The position numbers and the translations under genes were made by a program. The notes beneath the pieces were generated by a model that saw nothing but the letters and a program-made list of their open reading frames with translations, did no database searches and was not told the origin of the DNA. From assembly GCF_000150955.2 (NCBI RefSeq), contig NW_002238014.1, positions 28,947 through 73,762 on the forward strand: DNA of 44,816 bases, read 5' to 3'. Position 1 is the stretch's first letter. Every line of letters starts with the position of its first letter. The DNA comes from Phaeodactylum tricornutum CCAP 1055/1 (taxonomy: Eukaryota > Bacillariophyta > Bacillariophyceae > Surirellales > Neidiaceae). Below are positions 12,812-22,400 of this stretch, piece by piece.

Positions 12812-13264
12812 GGTTGTCCCGTTAGCGGGGACGGAATACGGCGAAAAAGTGAGCCCGTCGGAAACGCACATGTTCGAGGTGAGGGCATAAACTTATCTGT
12901 CACGAGGTCTGTCGCGAGACGCGTATTCGCGAATGAGGTGGCGGTTCAAGAGCTTAAACGTATCCGGCACTTAACAGTAAACGTTTTGAGGCAAGTTCAG
13001 ACACAAGGAATGCGTGCAATGAAGTATCATCACATACTCTTGCCAGACGTGGCCTAGCATTACGCATATATACGCAGGAGTGCAACTTTTTGCCTCTTCG
13101 GCGTGAATCTTCTATTGTACTTACTTGTCGTACCAGGTTGCCACGCCATTTTCGCAATGACTACTGCGAAAGGCAAGATCACATGTTCGACAACGTTCTC
13201 ACGTACTCTCAAGGAGGTGCCAAGCATGAACGCCAAGTTTGTCCAAAGTTCGGAGCGACAAGCA
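12812..13264. promoter_or_regulatory. Mpv17-like gene upstream region / acetyl-CoA synthetase 3' flank
   Basis: About 450 bp between two minus-strand genes. It includes one copy of the recurrent TAACAGTAA motif at 12972-12980. No gene recognised. Confidence 0.4.
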
Positions 13265-15614
13265 CTATTTCTTATCTTCACTTGCTTGAACTTGCGCAAT
13301 CAAATCATCGACGACGGACGGATCCGCCAACGTGGACGTGTCGCCAAGCGTGTCCACTTCCCCCGCCACAATTTTGCGAAGAATGCGTCGCATAATCTTT
13401 CCCGAGCGCGTCATGGGCAAGGATGGTGTTATGTACAACTTGTCCGGTGCCGCAAACGGACCAATTTCGGACCGCACCTGATTCCGCAGTTCCAGCAAGA
13501 GTTCAGGTGACTCTTCATGGTTGACGTCCAGTGTGACGAACCCCACGATACCCTGTCCCTTGACGTCGTGAGCCTTGCCGACCACAGCAGCCTGAGACAC
13601 GGCGGGATGCAGCACCAAGGCCGATTCGACTTCGGCCGTCCCGATGCGGTGTCCGGAAACGTTCAGTACATCGTCAACGCGGCCGGTGATGAAGAAAAAT
13701 CCGTCCTTGTCGCGCATCACCGAGTCGCCGGTAAAGTAGTAACCGGGATAGGGTTTGGTGTAGACGAGTTGGTACCGTTCGTGATCGCCGAGACAGGTCC
13801 GGGCCATCCCCGGCCAAGGTTGACGAATTGCCAAAACACCTTCGGTGCTTTCGCCGTCTTTTGGCTCGAGCACGTGTCCGTCCACTGCGTCCAGGACGAC
13901 AGCGTCAATACCGTACAGGGGAACCGTACAGGAGCCTGGTTTCATGGGCGTAATGCCGGGTAAATTGCTGATAACGTGTCCCCCCGTTTCGGTTTGCCAG
14001 TACGTATCCACGACGGTACAACGAGATCGGCCAACTTCTTCATAGTACCATCGCCAAGCTTCAGGATTGATTGGTTCACCGACCGACCCCAAAACTTTGA
14101 GAGAGGACAGATCGTACCTGTGCGGAATGTCTTCTCCGTAACGCATCAAGGATCGAATGGCTGTCGGAGCCGTGTAGAATTGTGTAATACGGTGTCGCTG
14201 GACCATATCCCAGTATCTACCGGTATCGGGGTAGAGCGGTGTGGATTCGAACATGAAAGTGGTACTGCCGTTCAAAAGAGCCCCGTATACGACGTACGTG
14301 TGTCCCGTGATCCAACCACAATCGGCAACACAGGCAAAGATATCGCCGTCCGTCAAATCAAAGGTATTTTTAGTGGTAAACGCGGCGTAGAGAGAGTATC
14401 CACCGACGGTGTGCACCACCCCTTTGGGTTGTCCCGTTGATCCGCTACGCAATCGATAGGAATCGCAAGAACAAATACAACAGGAACATTACAATTTTGG
14501 TGAGAGAAAAAGGACTAGCACAAACAACGTGACAGAGACCACAACGTGACATCCGTTGCGTATCAATGTTTGACATTGCGGAACGACCACCGTACCTGGT
14601 GTAGAGAATAAACAGATTGTCTTCGGCATCCATAGAGACCGGGGGACAGTAGGGTCGTTGCGCGGCCACGAGTACATCCATGCGTACATCTTTGGGTTGC
14701 ATCTCGTAGGTAGGCTCGGTTTCTTCCGGATGGAGGGCATCGTGATCAAAGTAGCGTTCCCAGACCAGCACCTTGTCCACAACGTCGTTGGTGTTCATTT
14801 TCGTCAGGGCATCGTTGACGATATTCTTGAGCGGAATGCTCTTGCCTCCGCGTGCGCCTTGATCGGCCGTGACAATGACGGCACTGTCGGCCGCCACGAC
14901 GCGCTGGGCGAGGGCTTCGGCGGAGAATCCGGCAAAGACGACCGAGTGGACGGCACCGATCCGGGCACAGGCGAGCATGGTCATGGCGAGTTCGGGTATC
15001 ATGGGCATGTAAATGGTGACAACGTCGCCTTTTCCCACTCCTTGGGCGCGGAGGGCGTTGGCAATCTGCGCCACTTTGGCGAGGAGGGCGTCGTAGGTAA
15101 CGGCCCGTACGTCATGGGGCTCGTCGCCTTCCCAGAGAATGGCCGTCTGCGCTCCCTTACCGGCTTGGACGTGCCGATCAATGGCGTTGTAGGCCGTGTT
15201 GAGCTTGCCACCGGTGAACCAGGCCACGTTGCCCTGTTCCAAGGATCCCTGCAGGACGTGATCGAAGGGTCGATCCCACACCAGATACTCGAGGGCTTGT
15301 TGGTTCCAAAAGGCGGCCACGTCCCGGATACTGGCCTGGTACTCTTGTTGATAGCGTGCAAACTTGGAAGACGTCTTGGCTTCGTAAACGTCTCGAATGG
15401 TACGTTCCGGAGTGACGTCGGCGTTGGGTGTTTGGGCGCCGCCGTTGGGTATTGTCACGACATTGTCAGCATCGAGACTGTTCCGGAGGACAACTGGGTG
15501 ATCAGTCCGCAGCCACGGCACGGTACCGAGGGCGGTGTGGCTGGGCAGAAAGAAAGCGTGCGTCGTCGCCACGGCGACGGTAGACCAGCAGCACAAATGG
15601 GTGATCCAGTACAT
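13265..15614 (-). CDS. ACS: Acetyl-CoA synthetase (AMP-forming), plastid-targeted
   Basis: Two exons: 15614-14596 and 14444-13265, with a GT-AG intron 14445-14595 that splits the ATP-binding loop. Splicing gives LFILYT-S-GSTGQPKGVVHT, the ANL-superfamily P-loop-like motif. Length is 732 residues. Other signatures: YWQTETGG, GYYFTGDSVMRDKDGFFFITGR, VDDVLNVSGHRIGTAEVESA and TRSGKIMRRILRK, whose Lys is the conserved catalytic and acetylation-regulated residue. The enzyme makes acetyl-CoA from acetate, CoA and ATP. The first true ATG (15614) yields MYWITHLCCWSTVAVATTHAF and then FLPS: a signal peptide with a THA|FF junction, so plastid import and a role in fatty-acid precursor supply are likely. 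The frame stays open upstream but without an ATG. The 935 bp to the next start is shared with the divergent DHHC gene. Confidence 0.93.
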
Positions 15615-15907
15615 GAGGAATCGGAGGGGGAGACGGTGAAGGCAACGTGACGGCGGAATGGTGAAAAAAACCCAAGAGTTTGTTTCCGACGGGAGAAACA
15701 ACTAAGAAGACTTGCGAGGAAAGAATCCGCCAAAAAGTTTGGGGACCGGTAAGCTACGTAGAGGAGTAGATCCTACCGGTGCGTGTAAGGATTCCGGGCT
15801 TGTATGTCAAAAGGACGGCGCCTCACTCACAAACACACGCTCGAGACGGTATTCCTGCCAGCACGCCACCGTTGTGCAAAAGGGGAGGGAGGGGAACTCG
15901 TGTGTGT

Positions 15908-15953
15908 ATTGATAGATTGATAGGTCGATAGGTCGATAGATTGATAGATAGGT
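15908..15953. repeat. Imperfect (GATA/GATT/GGTC) microsatellite
   Basis: Repeated GATAGATT and GATAGGTC units with 4-bp periodicity, about 46 bp. A simple-sequence repeat, not a CRISPR array: no spacers. Confidence 0.8.
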
Positions 15954-16151
15954 AAATGCAGCCAGGAGACACCTCTGCTAGAGTTGTGAAAGTGTGGACC
16001 GTCCCGTATCAAACATACGTTACACACATGAGAATGCGTTTGTTGGTTGTTTTGGAGTTGCTGTTCGTACGGACTGTGACAGTGAAATTGGGGCATTCGA
16101 GGGAAACCCCAGCCCTAACATGACCACGGTGTCCTACTGTGCGGAACGGCC

Positions 16152-16173
16152 GGGGGGGGGGGGGGGGGGGGGG
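16152..16173. repeat. Homopolymer G22
   Basis: Twenty-two consecutive G in the divergent promoter region of ACS and the DHHC gene. Capable of forming a G-quadruplex; the exact length is prone to sequencing error. Confidence 0.9.
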
Positions 16174-16549
16174 AGAGTAGGCGCTGTCGAGTCCCCCCCA
16201 TGGAGATCGATCTCGCTCCGGCTGCGACAGACACTTGGGGTATCATGCAAGGGAGTGGGTATTGACCGTGAGCAACACACGCTTCGGTCGCCCAAAGCAC
16301 GGAACGACTCTTGGTTGGTACCGTTTCGGTTTCCATTCTATCACACAAGACCTACTGCCCGTCTGCCTCTCGGGGTGGTAAACTCGTGTAAGTTATTGTT
16401 CGCAACAACGTATCGAACAAGGTCACCATCGTACGCACGGACCCGTACCGAGGCAATTTCCCGACTGTTCCCCATACCGCAAGAGTCCATTGGTGCATTC
16501 ATCACGGTAGGCAGATAGATTTGTTGAAAAACGAAGCCAAACAGTCACC

Positions 16550-18887
16550 ATGCAAGAACTTACTTTGACCGGAGCAACTCTACTTTCCAATCACGACGGA
16601 CCCGGTAGTCCGGCAGTCGATCCCTTGTTCCTGCACAACCACACCGGCCCGACCACGTCGTCGGCGGACGACGTGGAATCGACAACGACAACGACGCGTC
16701 TTCCCGTTGGCGCACACCATCGTGACGGGGCGGCGCACGATCACGACCACTGCGGCTGCGGCACTGCGCCAGCCCGACCCTCGGTACAACTCCAAGTGCC
16801 GGTGACCGAACTCGTCGCCCAGGAACCGCCACAGATACGCAAGGCCCTCCAAACGATACTCCGCATGGGAACCTACGAACTCTTTGCCGAAGTACTACAA
16901 GCGTGGCAACAAACCAACACTGACACTCAACAGCATCACTACAACAACACTACCGCGACGTTGACGAACCAGCCACCCGTGATTGCCAGTACGCCCGTGT
17001 CCGACGAACTCGTGGTACTCAATGAAGAAGGACACGGTCTCGTGCATTGGGCGTCCAAACGCACCGAAGACGTTCGTTTTCTAACACTCCTCCTCGAGCA
17101 CGTGGCCAACGGCAAAGATCCCACTCTCGTTCCCAACCTTGTGACCCAACCCACTCGAGACGCCACGCACATGACTCCCTTGCACTGGGCCTGTACGGAA
17201 CCGCACGCCTTGCCCGTCATTCGCCGTCTATTGAACGCATTCACACTCAAGACCCCCTCATACGCCCCGGAACGATTGCTCGAAGCACGCGATTCCACCG
17301 GATGCACCCCTCTACTCATCGCCGCACAGTACGGACAAGTCGAAACCGTAGCCTACCTCATCCAAAAGGGAGCCAACAAAGCGGCCAAGGACGATTCCCA
17401 CGATACCGCCACACACTGGGCCGCCTATAAGGGTAGTCCCACCGTACTCGGCTTGCTATTGTACTACGACGTCCGACCCTTGACCGCACCAGACGTATAC
17501 GGACAAACACCCCTGCATTTAGCCGCGCTCCGGGGTCACGCATCCGCCTGTCGCTACATGATCCACCGATTGCCCTCCAAAGACGAAGCCCGTCGGTTGC
17601 TGACCATGACGGACAAGAACGGGAGAACCGCCGAGGCGTTGGCCGCGCACAAACAAAAGGACGCCGTCGTAGCCGTCTTGCAGTCTTGTCAGAATCGACT
17701 CGCCCCACCGCGACAACGCTTCCGACAAGTGCTGGCCTGGAAGTCCCCGTCGTTTTGGATGCGGACGCTACCGCTGGCGTGCTGGCAATGCACGAAAACG
17801 ATTGTCTCGGTACAAGCTTGGCAGTCTTGGTTAGGAATAGGCTCGTCGGTCGCCGATGACGACTCGCCCGTTTTGCCGTATTATTACGTTCTCTCGAACT
17901 ATTGCGTCAACGTATTTTTCTACGGTGCGGTTCTCCTACCCCTCGGCAACGTTGAGAAAGGTTTGCTTTGGGATTGCATGACTTTGCATATCTGGAACGT
18001 ACTCTGCTCTGTGGCGTCCTTTTACTGCTTGGTGAGAACCCAAACGACGGATCCCGGCAATTTGAACGGAACCGGCACTACTCAAGTCGATATTCAACCA
18101 TTGCGCCGTTTGTACGAAGTTACGTTGGAAGCCTACGCGCACGACGATGATGATGGTCCCAACCATGCCGTAGCTGCTTCACAGGTTCAACTCTGTCACT
18201 CCTGTCACATTGCTCGCCCACCGCGATCCAAGCACGACCGGTTTACCAAAACTTGCGTATTGCAGTTTGATCATCACTGTCCATTTGTGGGGGTACGTTT
18301 TTCGGAAATTGATTTTTCACTGGTTCCTGCAATGTTAGTACTTTTTCTAATCCACAATCTCAATTTCTTTTCTACTCGTCCAGGCAACGATTGGGTTGTA
18401 CAACTACAAGTGGTTCTACCTGATGCTTTTGTTCATGACGTTATACTTTCTTGGCTTTTCCATTGCCTTGGGAATGTACTTTGTCCGGTCTTTACGGGTC
18501 CCTTTGTGGCAAGTTGTGCTGGGCTTGTACTTGGCTGCGCACGTCTTTATGACGGCGGGTATGTGGTTCTACCATACACAATTGCTGTTGGGGAACTTGA
18601 CGACCAACGAGCATTTGAACTTGCGCAAGTATCCGTACTTGTGGGAAACCCGGGCCTACGTCAGTGGTAAGACGAAAACGGTGTACCGTAATCCGTGGAA
18701 CATTTCCTGGTGGCACAACATTCAGGATCGGTTTCATCCGAGTGCGGCATCGTATACGGTACCGGAATCGCACGAGACGGTTCGACAATCACAAGCCTTG
18801 CTATCCACCGTGACGTCGTCGTCGTCATCATCCTCCACAGCGACGCCGACCCCATTGCGCCACGTTCCTACACAAGAAGCTGTCTAA
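16550..18887 (+). CDS. Ankyrin-repeat DHHC palmitoyltransferase (HIP14/Akr1-like)
   Basis: Two exons: 16550-18292 and 18384-18887, with a GT-AG intron of 91 bp (GTACGT...TCCAG) directly after DHHCPFVG. The product has 748 residues. Residues about 165-375 form ankyrin repeats (MTPLHWACTEP, STGCTPLLIAAQYGQ, DTATHWAAYKGS, YGQTPLHLAALRGH). Hydrophobic segments flank a Cys-rich domain beginning LCHSCHIARPPRSKHD and ending in the catalytic DHHC at 574-577. After splicing comes ATIGLYNYKWFYLMLLF, the usual IGxxNYxWFY start of the next helix. Enzymes of this class attach palmitate to cysteines of other proteins, mainly at the Golgi, and the ankyrin repeats choose substrates. The N-terminus is His-rich (HDHDHCGCG) and the tail Ser/Thr-rich. 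Reading on through the intron would lose the last helices. Confidence 0.92.
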
Positions 18888-19488
18888 GTTATTGGATTGC
18901 GTATGTAGTTACATTAAGGATTGTCGATCCGTTCACAGTCATTATTTTTTCCATTTGCTCTACCTGGAAAAGGCTAGAGGGAAGTGCATTTTTTGGCAAT
19001 CAGACTTTGGAGTCTTTTGTGAGCGAATAACGAGTCTTGCCATTTGTTAGGTCGTGGTTGCCACAATCGCCAACGACAGCCCGACCGGCGCAAGCGTATT
19101 TTCATTGGCTCATTTTTTATAATTTAACGTCCGACGTTGAACAAATATAAGAAAAGATCCCGAGACTCAATATGTAGCAGTATATCATAGGAAAACCTCC
19201 CGTTAGTGCACCTCTTCGCTGGTGGAATTGGTACGGTTCGGAAGATGAGAGCAAGACAATAACGCAAATGCAGACGACGGCAACAAAAAGAGCATTAACT
19301 GTAAGAGAACAGCGAGTCAAGGAGAGCTTTGACGAACCGTTCGTCTGCGTCTTTCTGTAGGCCAAACAGGAAGAAAGGAACAACAAAGTGAGGCGCTAGG
19401 ATCATAACTTGGGGACGAACCAAACTAGAAGAAATCACACTGCGAGCTGCCTTGGCGCACTACCCAACGGTACACACCAAACTCCTTC
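18888..19488. other. Intergenic region between DHHC and IQ-repeat genes
   Basis: About 600 bp between two plus-strand genes, serving as 3' flank and promoter. It contains TAACTGTAA (19295-19303), a one-base variant of the recurrent motif. No gene recognised; the minus-strand frame at 19117-19386 has a weak signal-like start but no support. Confidence 0.4.
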
Positions 19489-22400
19489 ATGAGGACTCCG
19501 CTGGATGGCCGTAAGGAATCTTTGGTGCTATCCGACAAAGCAATTATCGCCACAGACTGCAGTAAATATCATCGAGATAGAGCTGATCCCACTTCAATCC
19601 GAGGAAGCGTGTTGAAAACTAGTCCTTCTTGGAAAGCCCTGGAAATAGTGGATGCTACCAACAACTCTGCTATCGATAGCAGCAAAGATATTCTCAAGAG
19701 CAATGAAGGTGAAAAGGTTGGCAGACACTCGTGGACCGATCATAAGCCATATTCTGTTGCGTCGATAACTACAGTGACGAATGCTTCCAATGCGTCCCCT
19801 CACAGCAAACGATCCGGACGACCATCTCCCGAGAACTGGCGAGGATCTGGTGGAACTATGACCTCCATGTCGAGTCCGAGCAAATCTGTGGCCGATGAGA
19901 AAACCATCATTAGAGCCGCGGAAAGAAACGCTAGCTTGGGTGCATCCGGATCAAGTTTCACACCCAATACTTACAAAGATCGGAAACATCGGTGTCCTAC
20001 CAAGACGACAACGAATTTCGCAACTCGAGCATCACCCGGAAAACAGTTCACCAAAAGCTGTGATCCTTGGGCAGACAATTCCACTCCTTGGTTTGGACAG
20101 ACGAATAGCGCTGCCAAGACCAACACTCAGAAGCAAACAGCTTCGGACATTGGATGGTGTGACATTGCACCGAACGTACGTCATACTGAACACCCATTTA
20201 TTGGTGACGGTGATACCTGGAATATTAATTCGAACAATGAAGTTTGGTCACATGTTCTGTTAAAACCGAATAGTGGCAATTCGTTTCCCACATCGATGGC
20301 CGCGACCATGCCGGAAACAGTGACGGCCGTCGCAACAACTAGCTTTGGGCTCGGATCACCTGAGCAACCCATTTTCATTTTTCAGGAGGGGGACAACGAA
20401 GAATCTTTTTCTTCGCAAAACGAAACTTTCATGGCTAACGCCCCTGGTAGCGACGATATATTGGAATGTCGCGAACAGGATCTGTTGCACCGGGCCCGAT
20501 GTAAACTAGAAGAATTGCAGGAACAGTCACGCGATCGGGACATTCTGACCCGACGCACAAGCCTGGAAAGTAACACAGCCGCAGAGATGAGGCCCTCAAC
20601 GACAAAAAAGGTTTTGCGTTTACTTGGCGCGGCTAATAATGGACAAGCACCAAACATAATAGCGGACGCGCCGGGCACACGAAGGACTTCAATTCACAAA
20701 CGCACTTCTATAGTCACATCCATCTCCTCGGGCCAATTGGATGTCACTCCAATTCGAGGCAAATCTACACGGAAAGAAAATGGGGGGAACCGAGACGATA
20801 TTTCAATAGACGATTCATGCAATGACTTTCCTTCTCCACGTCACGCTTTCGTATTTGATGGCGTGTCCCCAAATGGGACTGCCGACATCAGCAATACCAA
20901 TATATCCATGGTGTTCAGCGACGAGTTTAGTGATCCTTTCACTCCGATAACAAACACGAATACTGAGGAGTTTGGTTGTATTGAACAAGATCCAAAGCTG
21001 AATCATGAGCACGGAGGGAAATTTACCGGAAGGGACAACTTACGAGGCAAGGCCGTAGTTGTTATGCCGAAAGAAAGTACACAGGTTGAAAGAAGGCCCA
21101 ATACAAAATTCCAGATAGGCACTCAATCTACCAAGAGACGTGAAGGTGAAAAAAGATCGGGTCTGACGCAAACGGAACAGAAAGCAGGTGCTCCCTGCGA
21201 AGTGGAATCCAGGAAGCAAGCAAAAGTGATCCAAACAAAGGCCAAGAAAACGAAAAGTAGCCTTGCTTCGAAAGGCACTCACTTTAGCCCTTTGCGCTAC
21301 CATGATCCTGGGTCAGACGCCTTCATTTCCTTGACAGCTAGCAGACCATCGGCAACGGGATTGAAACAAGCCTCTCAACGGCGATCTGTGGGAGTAGCAA
21401 GCAAACTCATCGTGCGCTCATCAATGTCGGCGAAGACGTCGTTACTCAAACCAGTGGTCTCGCTCCAATCTACAGCAACAAGGGCCAAACCTCCAAGACT
21501 GACTGCAACCGCTAAAGTACCTCCTCCCCCGCCTCCACTGGATCCCCCAGCGATCCGAGGTACTTCGCATATACGCTCACATACATTGGCGGGGTCGAAA
21601 CTTGAGCCTAGGACAAGCGTGAGGATATCTGCACTCTCTGGAACGTCCCCTAGCAGAATAGCATGGAAACAAAAGGATGTTTCCGATGACATCGAGGTGA
21701 AAGCCTCTACAAAGGATGGAAAACCTTTATGGACACAAAAAGTAAGAAAATTGGTGACTTCCGTGGGATCCGATGTAGAAAGACTTCGATGCATTCTCGA
21801 ACGGTCACGCTTGAACCAACAGTCTAAGTCAGTGCGATACGTTGAGCCCCTCGAGTCGGCATTTGCTGTGTACGATGAAAATAAGATTATAGATCCGATG
21901 CAGCGTGCTGGGCTGCGTCTCTTGTCCGCTGCTGTGGTCCCGATTCAGTCGATGATTCGCCGACACTTAGCGATTCGTCGAGCTCTGATCCTAATGTGGT
22001 CTGGAATTGTTGTTCAAAGTTTGGCCCGAAGATGGTTGGTACTCGCGTATTTGAAGGAGCAACGGCACGCAGCAACCTCAATTCAAGGAGTGTTTCGGGT
22101 ATACATAATACGGAAGCAGATCCTACTGCAACACTGTAGTGCGATGGAAATCCAGCGCATCGTTCGAGGCTTCTTAGGAACGTTGTCAGTGTATGAAAGT
22201 ATTTACCAAATCACCGTGGTACAGAGTGTTGTGAGACGAAGGCAAGCAGTCATCAGAGCTACGGATCGCATGGTTTTCGTTATTCAATTACAATCGATTG
22301 TACGGAGATTCCTTAGGCAAAAGCAGCTGGACAAGATTAATGAGGCAGCGCTGGTTGTTCAGAAAACCTGGAGAGCCTTTTCTTGTCGCTTCAGCTACCA

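Larger units (their letters stand above)
15615..16549. promoter_or_regulatory. Divergent intergenic region between ACS and DHHC genes
   Basis: 935 bp with two divergent starts at its ends, so both promoters should lie here. It contains a GATAGATT/GATAGGTC tetranucleotide-like array (about 15908-15953) and a run of 22 G (16152-16173). No gene recognised. Confidence 0.5.

Noticed and set aside
14658-15650. Plus-strand frame of 330 codons
   Set aside because: Antisense shadow of acetyl-CoA synthetase exon 1, the real gene being certain from motifs.
15908-15953. Regular GATA-like repeats considered as a CRISPR-like array
   Set aside because: 4-bp periodicity, no spacers, eukaryotic context: a microsatellite.
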